Under the pieces are notes generated by a model. It did no database searches, was not told the DNA's origin, and saw nothing but the letters and a program-made list of their open reading frames with translations. Shown here in pieces: positions 54,151 to 62,084 of a DNA stretch of 64,000 bases. Position 1 is the stretch's first letter. Each line of letters begins with the position of its first letter. The DNA lies in the NCBI GenBank assembly GCA_910579295.1, contig CAJTTC010000001.1, positions 186,001 through 250,000 of the forward strand, read 5' to 3'. The translations under genes were made by a program, and so were the position numbers. This stretch comes from an uncultured Christensenella sp. (lineage in GTDB: Bacteria > Bacillota_A > Clostridia > Christensenellales > Borkfalkiaceae).

Positions 54151-55512
54151 ATGTTACAGAATGAAATCGAAGATTTAATAACCTACGCAAAAGAGAAGTT
54201 AGAACTTAACGATCGGGATAAAGAATATAAGTCTAACCGTCTGTTGGAAATAATGCAAAGCGGTTTGGAGGGGGCGGAATTAGAGGACGCTGTTTTCGGC
54301 GAGCTTTCTCTGTTGCCGTCCGAGATAGACAAACGCTTTGCTCAAATTTTAAAAGAGTGCGGAAGTAAGGCGGCGACGGAGTGGCTATATAATTACTGCG
54401 TAAATAATAAGTATGTTAAAAAGGACGTGCTGGATAAAAATCCGCGCTTTGATACCGAAAACGGTTTAACCATAACCATCAATAAAGCCAAGCCCGAATT
54501 CCGCGACCCGAAGAAAGCCAAGGCGGGGAACTCGGTGGACGGCGGCTTTGCCAAGTGCGTAATCTGCCGCGAGAACGAGGGCTTCGCACCGAGAAATAAA
54601 AGGAATTTGCGCACAGTTTCGTTATCGCTGGGGTCGCACCCCTGGTTCTGGCAGTACTCGCCGTACGGTTATTTCCACGAGCACGGGATAGCGGTAAACT
54701 ACGAACATATCCCTATGCATATAGACAGGGGAACGTTGGAAAATTTGTTGGACTTTGTAGACAAATTCCCGCACTACTTTATAGGCTGTAACGCGCCTTT
54801 GGAAAGGATAGGCGGAAGCGTTTTAGCCCACGACCACTATCAGGGCGGCGGAGAGGTTCTGCCGTTACATAGAGCAAAGATAAAGACGAAAATCAAGGAC
54901 AAAAAATATCCTTATGTAACCGTCGGTATATTAGACTGGGCGGGAACGGTAATAAGAATAAAGAGCGACAAGCGCAACGAGGTCATAGACATAGCGGATA
55001 GCTTGCGCGAGGCTTGGATTAACTATTCCAACCCCGCCCTCGGCATAATTGCGGAGGATAGTAACGGAGTGCACAACGCAATCAGCCCCACGGTAATTAA
55101 GACGGTGCACGGCTACGAAATGAACATAATACTTCGTTCAAACGTAATAAGCGAAAAATATCCGGACGGCGTATTCCACGCTCACCCCGAATACCACGCA
55201 ATAAAGAAAGAGAGCATAGGGCTGATAGAGGCGCAGGGGCTGTTTATACTTCCAGGCAGATTGGAAGAGGAACTCAATAAAATAGAGTGCTTTATAACTT
55301 CAAAAACGCAATTGCCCCCCGAATATGCCGCGTTTAAGCTAGTTTACGACGAAACCAAAGCGTTATACGAGAGCGGAAAATATGCGGATATTCATAAGGC
55401 AATGCAGGAAGAGTTGGGCAGTATCTGTTACAGGATTTTGGAAAACACGGCGGTATTTAAAAGGGAAGAAGATTTACTGAAATTTCTAACGGAAGCGGGT
55501 TTTGAGATATGA
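54151..55512 (+). CDS. galT: UDP-glucose-hexose-1-phosphate uridylyltransferase (class II GalT)
   Basis: The 453-residue protein matches the Firmicutes class II GalT: ASxxN-like region NGLTITINKAKPEFRDPKKA, CVICRENEGFAPRN, GSHPWFWQYSPYGYFHEHGI and the catalytic-type GSVLAHDHYQGG. It swaps UMP between UDP-glucose and galactose-1-phosphate. It starts 2 nt after fucO and overlaps galK by 4 nt, so the galactose genes extend the rhamnose operon. Confidence 0.93.
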   Translation: MLQNEIEDLITYAKEKLELNDRDKEYKSNRLLEIMQSGLEGAELEDAVFGELSLLPSEIDKRFAQILKECGSKAATEWLYNYCVNNKYVKKDVLDKNPRFDTENGLTITINKAKPEFRDPKKAKAGNSVDGGFAKCVICRENEGFAPRNKRNLRTVSLSLGSHPWFWQYSPYGYFHEHGIAVNYEHIPMHIDRGTLENLLDFVDKFPHYFIGCNAPLERIGGSVLAHDHYQGGGEVLPLHRAKIKTKIKDKKYPYVTVGILDWAGTVIRIKSDKRNEVIDIADSLREAWINYSNPALGIIAEDSNGVHNAISPTVIKTVHGYEMNIILRSNVISEKYPDGVFHAHPEYHAIKKESIGLIEAQGLFILPGRLEEELNKIECFITSKTQLPPEYAAFKLVYDETKALYESGKYADIHKAMQEELGSICYRILENTAVFKREEDLLKFLTEAGFEI

Positions 55513-56624
55513 AAGAGTACGAATATAAAGTAAGTGCAGCAGGCAGAATAAACTTAATAGGCGAGCATATAGATTACTGTGGCGGCAAGGTAATGCCCGC
55601 GGCAATAAGCTTAAAGAACACGGTATATATCCGCCCCAACGGCACGAATTACATAAATTTAAGCTGGACTACTTTGCCCGACAAGGTGAGCTTGGATATA
55701 GATAAACTTGAAAGCTATAAGGGCTTAAAGTACGGCAACTATCAGGCGGGCGCGGCGCTTATGTGGCAAAGAGCAGGACATAAGATTATAGGTTGCGATA
55801 TGCTTCAAGACTGCACGGTGCCGTTCGGTTCGGGGCTATCAAGCTCGGCGGCGATAGAGGTTTCAACCATAGCCGCGCTTGCGACCATAGCAGGCGAGCC
55901 GCTCAATAAAGTGGATATAGCTTTAAAGGCACAACAGGCCGAAAGAGAGTATGCGGGCGTGAATTGCGGGATAATGGATCAATACGCTTCTGCTTGCGGC
56001 AAAAAGGACGGCGTAATGCTTCTGGACTGCAACACTTTAAAATGCGAGTATCTGCCGTTGAGATTGGGGGATTATTCGATCGTAATAGCCAACTGCAATA
56101 AGCCGCACAGTCTTATCGAAAGCAAGTACAATGAGCGGCGCGAAGAAACGGACGAGGCGTTGAGAATATTAAAACAGAAGTTAAATATAAGCTGTCTTGC
56201 AGAGTTGCGCGAATCTCAATACAAAGCGTATTATTCGTCGTTGTCGCAGACGGTAAGAAAGAGAGTGGAACACGTTGTTTCCGAGTGCGAGCGCGTTAGA
56301 GTGGCGACGCTTGCATTAAAGGCGGGCAATATGGAAATGCTCGGTGGGCTTCTGAATAAATCTCACGCAAGTTTAAAGGATAATTATGAAGTAACGGGCA
56401 GAGAGCCGGACGCGCTTGTAGAGGCCGCGCAAAGTCAAAGTTGTTGCATAGGCTCGCGGCTAATAGGCGGAGGCTTCGGCGGGTGTACCATATCGCTTGT
56501 TAAATCAAATTGTGTGGATGAGTTCAAGGAATTTACATATAACACGTATCTGAAAGCTACGGGTTATAAAGCCGAATTCTATGATTCGGATGTTTCCGAC
56601 GGAATAATAATAGAAAAATTATAA
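55509..56624 (+). CDS. galK: Galactokinase
   Basis: The 371-residue GHMP kinase has the galactokinase signature GRINLIGEHIDYCGG near 12-26, the phosphate loop VPFGSGLSSSAAIEVS near 108-123, and GGGFGGCTISLV near 320. It phosphorylates galactose released by the glycosidases of this locus. Confidence 0.95.
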   Translation: MKEYEYKVSAAGRINLIGEHIDYCGGKVMPAAISLKNTVYIRPNGTNYINLSWTTLPDKVSLDIDKLESYKGLKYGNYQAGAALMWQRAGHKIIGCDMLQDCTVPFGSGLSSSAAIEVSTIAALATIAGEPLNKVDIALKAQQAEREYAGVNCGIMDQYASACGKKDGVMLLDCNTLKCEYLPLRLGDYSIVIANCNKPHSLIESKYNERREETDEALRILKQKLNISCLAELRESQYKAYYSSLSQTVRKRVEHVVSECERVRVATLALKAGNMEMLGGLLNKSHASLKDNYEVTGREPDALVEAAQSQSCCIGSRLIGGGFGGCTISLVKSNCVDEFKEFTYNTYLKATGYKAEFYDSDVSDGIIIEKL

Positions 56625-56635
56625 GGATTGATATT

Positions 56636-57643
56636 ATGAAAATTTTAGTAACGGGCGGAGCGGGATACATTGGCAGTCATACCGTGGCACAGCTTTGCGC
56701 GGACGGGTACGATGTCGCAATTTTGGATAATCTTTCTACTTCCTGCGAAGAGAGCGTTGTGCGTTTGAGAAAAATCACGGGTAAAGATATTCCGCTGTAC
56801 AAGGTTGATATACGCGACAAAGAAAACGTTAAAAAGGTTTTAAGGGGCGAAAAAATCGAGGCAATAATTCACTTTGCGGCGTATTCTCTTGTCGGTGAAA
56901 GTATGGTAAATCCGCTGAAATATTATGAGAACAATCTCTACGGTACAAAACAACTTCTGGAAGCAATGGTTGAAGGAAAAGTTGATAAAATCGTATTCTC
57001 GTCTACGGCGGCGACCTACGGCGAGCCGAAGAGCATTCCCATTTTGGAAACGGACGAAACCAACCCTACCAACACCTACGGCGAAACAAAACTTTCAATG
57101 GAAAAGATGTTCAAGTGGACGTCTAACGCGCTTGGACTTAAATTTGTTTCTTTGCGATATTTCAATGCCTGCGGAGCGCACGAAAGCGGAATAATAGGCG
57201 AAGCGCATAATCCCGAAACGCATTTAATTCCTATAATACTTCAAGCAGCGGCAGGCGTAAGGGAAAGTATCAGCGTTTACGGAACGGACTATCCCACGCG
57301 CGACGGTACTTGCGTGAGGGACTATATCCACGTTTACGACCTTGCCAAAGCGCACGTTGCGGCGGTTAGGTATCTTTTGGACGGCGGCAAGAGCGATATT
57401 TTCAATCTCGGAACGGAAACGGGAACGACCGTAAAGGAAGTAATAGACGCGGCGAAAAGGTTAACAAAAAAAGACATAAAGGTTGTTTACGGCGAGCGCA
57501 GAGCGGGCGACCCCGCAGTGCTTACGGCGTCTAATAAAAAGGCGAGGGAAGTACTTGGTTGGAACCCCGAAAAGACTATGGAAGACATAATTTCGTCCGC
57601 TTGGAAGTGGCACAGCGAAAATCCGCACGGGTATAAAAAATGA
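56636..57643 (+). CDS. galE: UDP-glucose 4-epimerase
   Basis: The 335-residue short-chain epimerase has NAD site GGAGYIGSHT at residues 7-16, the SSTAATYG block and the catalytic YxxxK in TNTYGETKLSMEK. The C-terminal sugar-binding region AGDPAVLTAS matches GalE. It overlaps galM by 4 nt. Confidence 0.95.
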   Translation: MKILVTGGAGYIGSHTVAQLCADGYDVAILDNLSTSCEESVVRLRKITGKDIPLYKVDIRDKENVKKVLRGEKIEAIIHFAAYSLVGESMVNPLKYYENNLYGTKQLLEAMVEGKVDKIVFSSTAATYGEPKSIPILETDETNPTNTYGETKLSMEKMFKWTSNALGLKFVSLRYFNACGAHESGIIGEAHNPETHLIPIILQAAAGVRESISVYGTDYPTRDGTCVRDYIHVYDLAKAHVAAVRYLLDGGKSDIFNLGTETGTTVKEVIDAAKRLTKKDIKVVYGERRAGDPAVLTASNKKAREVLGWNPEKTMEDIISSAWKWHSENPHGYKK

Positions 57644-58584
57644 TAATAATTTTAAAAGACGGAAATATAGAAGCCGAAATCGAAAGCGTAGGCGCAAGAA
57701 TAAATGCTTTAAGAATAAACGGCGTTGATATAGTACTCGGCTTTAATTCGGTAGAGGACTATAATAAAAGCGGATGCTACGCAGGCGCTACGATAGGCAG
57801 GGTTGCAAACCGTATAGCTAACGGGAAGTTCATGCTTAACGGCAAGGAATATAAACTCAATACAAACAACGGTGAAAACCACCTGCACGGCGGAACCGAG
57901 GGTTTTGATAAAAAGCAGTTTATCGTTGTAGAACAAACCGAAAACTCCGTTACTATGGAATATCTAAGCGCAGACGGTGAGGAAAACTATCCGGGCAATT
58001 TAAGGTTTACCGTTAAATTCACGATTAAAAACAATTCGCTGTTAATCGAGTACGAAGCGGTGAGCGATACGGACACTTTGTGGTGTCCCACAAATCACGC
58101 ATATTTTAACTTGGACGGAGTGGAGAAAGGCAATTGCCTCGGCAATATGCTTGAAATAAACGCAGATTACTACACGCCCGTTGATAGCGGGCTTATCCCA
58201 ACGGGAGAAAAAAAGTCGGTTAAAGAAAAGCCTTTCGACTTCACGCAATTGAAGAAAATAAGCGAAGAAATCGGCGCGGAGGAATTGCAAGCAACTCTCG
58301 GTTATGACCATAACTTTATACTAAACGGCGAATGCGCCGCGCACGTCCAAAGCGAATTAACTGGTATAAGAATGGATGTGTACACCGATATGCCCTGTTT
58401 GCAATTTTATAGCGGAGGACAGTTAAATAACGTTAAAGGCAAAAGCGGCGTTTACAACAAGCACGCAGGTTTCTGCCTTGAACCGCAATTTTGTCCCAAC
58501 GCGATAAATATGCAGAGCTTCGAAAATCCGATATTAAAGCAAGGTGAAATCAAAAAGCATTATATAAAATTTATCTTTATTTGA
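57640..58584 (+). CDS. galM: Aldose 1-epimerase (galactose mutarotase)
   Basis: The 314-residue protein has the mutarotase signatures GATIGRVANRI, NHLHGGTEGFDK (catalytic His), NHAYFNLDG (second His) and PQFCPNAIN with the C-terminal glutamate in FCLEPQ. It interconverts alpha and beta galactose ahead of GalK. It is the last gene of the operon and a strong terminator lies 154 nt beyond its stop. Confidence 0.93.
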   Translation: MIIILKDGNIEAEIESVGARINALRINGVDIVLGFNSVEDYNKSGCYAGATIGRVANRIANGKFMLNGKEYKLNTNNGENHLHGGTEGFDKKQFIVVEQTENSVTMEYLSADGEENYPGNLRFTVKFTIKNNSLLIEYEAVSDTDTLWCPTNHAYFNLDGVEKGNCLGNMLEINADYYTPVDSGLIPTGEKKSVKEKPFDFTQLKKISEEIGAEELQATLGYDHNFILNGECAAHVQSELTGIRMDVYTDMPCLQFYSGGQLNNVKGKSGVYNKHAGFCLEPQFCPNAINMQSFENPILKQGEIKKHYIKFIFI

Positions 58585-58737
58585 TAAACCTTGATGACCA
58601 TAATCTTTCCGTTACCGAATAATTCCCCACGCTAAAATCAGTTCAACATTTGCAAGCTTTGGATAAATTCATAATAGAGTAAATTAAATTTTACCATTTC
58701 CATAAATTGAATTAATTTGAATAATTAATATTGCTGA

Positions 58738-58768
58738 ATGACGAGCAAAAATTGCTCGTCATTTTTTT
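58738..58768 (+). terminator. Strong terminator ending the rha/gal operon
   Basis: ATGACGAGCAA at 58738-58748 pairs perfectly with TTGCTCGTCAT at 58752-58762 around a 3-nt loop, followed by TTTTTT. Confidence 0.92.
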
Positions 58769-58809
58769 GTGCTGTTTTTTAAATTAGACCGTCAAGTATC
58801 CCCTTATTT

Positions 58810-59075
58810 TTCTCTAATAAGTGTAGAGGTAAATTTTTTAAAACTATTTTCGGAAAAACACCCTAACAAACGCCTAAAAATTCTCTAATAAGTGAGAGGT
58901 ACTTTTTGTGCGCAAAAAATAATTAAAAAAATTTTCCTAAAAGTGGGCAAGGAACAGGCTGATTTTCTCTAATAAGTGAGGATATATTTTGTGCGCTCCT
59001 TGCCGACCTAAAAATAAATTTCAAAAACTTTTCTCAAAGGTGGGTGCAGATATAGCGAATTTTCTCTAATAAGTG
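58810..59075. repeat. Four direct repeats TTCTCTAATAAGTG left of an integrase module
   Basis: The exact 14-mer occurs at 58810-58823, 58881-58894, 58965-58978 and 59062-59075, mostly followed by a purine run (GAGG, AGGGG). Start-to-start spacings are 71, 84 and 97 bp, each 13 more than the last. A second loosely conserved string (CTAAAAGTGGGCA-like) appears near 58937, 59032 and 59212, and GGCAAGGA at 58946-58953 is inverted at 58997-59004 around the third repeat. The region 58585-59348 has no plausible gene; besides these repeats it holds the galM terminator. The repeats may be recombinase arm or excision-control sites. Confidence 0.75.
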
Positions 59076-59234
59076 AAGGGGAATTTTTTCTCGGCAAATC
59101 AAATGGCATACCCCAAAAACAACAGGTAAGTGTCAATTTATAGTGAAGGAATTTTGCAAAAAAGTACGTTACGGAGGTAAAGATTCAAATGTAAGAAAAT
59201 AGGCTAAAAATGCCCTAAAAGGTGAGCAGGATAA

Positions 59235-59315
59235 GGAGTAGGCTCAATCTGCCGTCAAAGTCGATTTTTCGCCTACTCCAACAACGACGGAAGCGGGATA
59301 CCCGCCTTCGTTTTT
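59235..59315. other. Inverted repeat and hairpin in the leader of the excisionase gene
   Basis: GGAGTAGGC at 59235-59243 is inverted perfectly as GCCTACTCC at 59271-59279. A second hairpin, GAAGCGGG at 59290-59297 with CCCGCCTTC at 59301-59309 (one bulge), runs into GTTTTT. The second hairpin could end transcription arriving from the repeat region or act as an attenuator before the excisionase. Confidence 0.55.
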
Positions 59316-59348
59316 GAGTAGTAATTTTTAAGATTTTAGGAGGATTGA

Positions 59349-59564
59349 ATGGAAAACAACAAGGTATTATTCACGGTGGCAGAAGTTGGTAAAATGTTTG
59401 GTATAGGCAAACCGAAAGTTTACGAACTGATAAGAAACGGTTACTTGCCTGCGCTGAATCTCGGAGGTTTAAAAATTAAGAAAAGCACGATAGACGAGTT
59501 CTTGACGGCATATGAAAACTGCGATTTTTCCGATATGAAAAACATTGTGGAATTAGTTGCATAA
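59349..59564 (+). CDS. Excisionase-type helix-turn-helix protein
   Basis: The 71-residue protein has the MerR/AlpA-like winged helix of small excisionases (FTVAEVGKMFGIGKPKVYELI, then NLGGLKIKKSTIDEFL). TAGGAGG precedes the ATG. It lies 12 nt before the integrase gene, the usual order in Tn916-like and related elements, and would direct excision and perhaps repress its own promoter. Confidence 0.85.
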   Translation: MENNKVLFTVAEVGKMFGIGKPKVYELIRNGYLPALNLGGLKIKKSTIDEFLTAYENCDFSDMKNIVELVA

Positions 59565-59576
59565 CAAGGAGTAAGC

Positions 59577-60878
59577 ATGGCGGAAATTAAGATAAGAAGG
59601 CGGGAACAGACAAATGGTGGCGCTGTATACGAATACAGGTTTGAAATCGCAAGCGTAGACGGACAACGCAAGTGGATAACTAAAAGCGGTTTCAAAACCA
59701 AAGGCGAGGCACGAGAAGCGGGACGGGAAGCTCAAAACCAATATGAGAACTTCGGGCGTGTGGTAGAAAAGGATAAAATGTCATACGCAGACTTTCTCGA
59801 TTATTGGATAGAGAATGACTGTAAAATCGATTTGAAGCCTAATACCGTAAGCGGTTACGTAAACACAATAAAAAATCAGATTAAACCCAAGTTGGGTAAA
59901 TACAAACTTAAATCTATAAGTCGGGAAATTCTGCAAGCATTTATCGTTGATTTGTACGACGAGGGATTTGCGTATAACTCTATCACAAGCATTAAAGGAA
60001 TCTTGACCAAGAGTTTGAATTACGCGGTCGATCATCATTATATTGCTTACTCTCCGGCTGTGCGTTTGAAGACGCCGAAGAACAGAATACCGAAAGTACC
60101 AACTCGCTCTGCCCCACACGTCTATATCAAAAAGGAAATAATGGAACAGATATTCGAGCGTTTCCCTGAGCGGCATCCGAGCCATATTCCCTTAAAGCTC
60201 GGCTATGAGTGCGGGTTGAGGTTAGGCGAAGTTTTCGGCTTGTGTTGGGACGATATTGATTTGCAGAAGAAACTTATTTATGTCAATAGACAAGTGCAAT
60301 GGATGCAGGATGAGAGCCGCGATACTTTGGATAAATTGCAGAAGAACGGTACGCGGGAAAGCAGGAATGGATATTAGTATTTTGCAGAGCCGAAGTATAA
60401 GTCCTATCGCGTAATCGAGATAAGCGACGAACTGAACAATTTACTTATACGGGAAAGAACAAGACAGTTACGCGCAAAAGATTATTACGGCAATTTCTAC
60501 ACCAACTATTTCACTGATAGTCCGTTAATTCTTGAAGGCAAACAACCGCAATACTCTGTTGGAATAACCAAGATTGGGAACAATGAAGAATACTTCCCAA
60601 TATACTTTGTCTGTATAAGGGAAAACGGAACATTTATCAGTCCGAGAACAATGCAACACGTAACACGAAGTATCAAAAAAGATATTTTTAAGGATTTCGA
60701 TTTTCATTCCTTACGACACACCCATGCGAGTATGCTTGCCGAAATCGGCATAGACCAAAAATACATACAAACACGCTTGGGACATACAGACGTAAAACTC
60801 ACTATCGACGTTTACGAGCACACAACGGATACGATGCGGGAACGTGGCAGAAAAGCGATAAACGATTTGTATATGTAG
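59577..60878 (+). pseudogene. Tyrosine recombinase (integrase) interrupted by one amber codon
   Basis: The full frame is 433 codons plus a stop. An N-terminal arm-type DNA-binding domain (about 1-60), a core-binding SAM-like domain (about 70-150) and the catalytic domain carry Arg215 (CGLRLGEV), His377 and Arg380 (FHSLRHTHA) and Tyr413 (IDVYEHT). A single in-frame TAG at 60375-60377 (codon 267) falls in RNGY-stop-YFAEPKYKSYR; related integrases usually have an aromatic or similar residue here, so a TGG to TAG change is likely. TAG ends other genes in this window (rubredoxin, the ECF ATPase), so recoding is not expected. AAGGAG precedes the start. The element is probably immobile unless the stop is suppressed. 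Confidence 0.85.
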
Positions 60879-60952
60879 AAAAAACTTTCCCAAATACTTT
60901 TAGAAAAGGTTTTGGACTTGTTAAATAGGACGGTCTTACGGTTGAATTAACC

Positions 60953-60981
60953 TTGACTATTGGTTGAAAAATGAGTATAAT
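60953..60981 (+). promoter_or_regulatory. Promoter of the Fic gene
   Basis: TTGACT at 60953-60958 and TATAAT at 60976-60981 are 17 bp apart, about 23 nt before the start codon at 61004. Confidence 0.75.
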
Positions 60982-61003
60982 ATAAGGCAATGGAGAGCGG
61001 GCT

Positions 61004-61867
61004 ATGTCTAAAAAAATGGAAGAACAGCAAAAGTATATAGACATCATTGGCGAGATAGACAACAGCTATGCGCTTATGAAACAAGTTCGTCCGCTTTCGG
61101 CAGGCGAACTCAAATATTTCAATAACGAGTTCTCTATCAGCGCAAGCCATAACTCTAATGCCATTGAGGGTAATACCTTTACTTTCGATGAGACAAAGTT
61201 GCTTATAGAAAAAGGAATAGTTACAGGCGCACACTCTTTAAGAGAGAGCGAAGATATAGTCGGCTATAAACAGGCGTTCGATTTTCTCTATGAATCGGTT
61301 AAGGAAAAGAAGCCTATAACCGAGGAATTTATAAAGCAAGTTCACGGCTTTGTATTGCGTGGCGACGAAGAATCGGGTAAATACAGGACGATACAGAACT
61401 ATGTCGGCAATATGACGAGAATCGTATATACGCCTTGCCCACCTTCGCAAGTTCCCGAAAAGATGAAAGCGTATGTAGCGGAAGTGCAAACCGATTGCAA
61501 GCACAACGCCGAGCTTGCAGAGCAAGGGCAGTTTAATTGGGTTGAGCTGTTCCATAACCTTGCCAAGCATCATATCGAGTTTGAGAACATGCACCCGTTT
61601 GTTGACGGTAACGGCAGAACGGGAAGGTTGCTTTTAATCTATGAAATGATTTCGTTAGGGCTGTTGCCTGTCGATGTGCGTTATGAAGAACACGACAGAT
61701 ATTATGCGGCAATAAGTTCTTACCGCGATAAGGAAAAATACAGTACGCGCATTGAGAGCAAGACGGAAGGTATGGCAAAGTTGCTCGCCGAGAGCGAGCT
61801 TGCAAGTATGAAAATATGGCTTTCCATATATTCGGGCGGCAACGGCTCAAATAACGAGACGAAATAA
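61004..61867 (+). CDS. Fic-domain protein (nucleotidyltransferase) with N-terminal inhibitory motif
   Basis: The 287-residue protein has the full Fic motif HPFVDGNGRTGR at 197-208, where His197 is the catalytic base for AMP (or other nucleotide) transfer. SNAIEGN at 51-57 fits the inhibitory helix motif (S/T)xxxE(G/N), with Glu55 able to block ATP binding, so it is a class II, self-inhibited Fic protein. GGAG lies at 60992-60995 before the ATG at 61004, and it has its own promoter. It is the only cargo gene in the small integrative element. There is no separate antitoxin gene next to it. Its target is unknown. Confidence 0.92.
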   Translation: MSKKMEEQQKYIDIIGEIDNSYALMKQVRPLSAGELKYFNNEFSISASHNSNAIEGNTFTFDETKLLIEKGIVTGAHSLRESEDIVGYKQAFDFLYESVKEKKPITEEFIKQVHGFVLRGDEESGKYRTIQNYVGNMTRIVYTPCPPSQVPEKMKAYVAEVQTDCKHNAELAEQGQFNWVELFHNLAKHHIEFENMHPFVDGNGRTGRLLLIYEMISLGLLPVDVRYEEHDRYYAAISSYRDKEKYSTRIESKTEGMAKLLAESELASMKIWLSIYSGGNGSNNETK

Positions 61868-61885
61868 CTGAAAATCAATAAAAGA

Positions 61886-61991
61886 TGTGGACGAGAATAT
61901 ATTTTTCGTCCACATTTCAGGTATTAGGGCGCAATTTCCGTCCTCATATGCTCGTCCACAATTTTTGCGAACGTGGACGAAATGTGGACGA
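61886..61991. repeat. Five copies of GTGGACGA in both orientations at the right end of the element
   Basis: TGTGGACGA occurs at 61886-61894 and 61983-61991, CGTGGACGA at 61972-61980, and the inverted form TCGTCCACA at 61906-61914 and 61952-61960. The first two copies can form a 9-bp stem. Five copies of an 8-mer core in about 106 bp are far above chance. They may be binding sites for a recombinase or replication protein, or the remains of a repeat-rich attachment region. Confidence 0.7.
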
Positions 61992-62025
61992 GAGAGCGAA
62001 AACAACCCTATGGTTACAAAAACAC

Positions 62026-62067
62026 AAAAAAAGAGTTCCCATATCTTGTATGATAACTCTTTTTTTA
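62026..62067. terminator. Bidirectional terminator between the Fic element and the GGGtGRT operon
   Basis: An A-run with AAGAGTT at 62026-62037 pairs with AACTCTTTTTTT at 62055-62067. T-runs are read on both strands, so it can end transcripts from the left and from the minus-strand genes that stop at 62085. Confidence 0.7.
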
Positions 62068-62084
62068 TACTATATTTTGTAAAA

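Noticed and set aside
58810..59075. CRISPR array
   Set aside because: The repeat is only 14 bp, the spacings differ (71, 84, 97 bp), the intervals share other strings and no cas gene is present.
59577..60878. Reassignment of TAG as a sense codon
   Set aside because: Rubredoxin and the ECF ATPase end at TAG in sensible places, so a single nonsense change in the integrase is the simpler reading.
58786..60937. Element ends defined by AGACCGTC and inverted GACGGTCT
   Set aside because: An 8-base match in inverted orientation over 2 kb is close to chance and does not fit the direct repeats expected of attachment sites.
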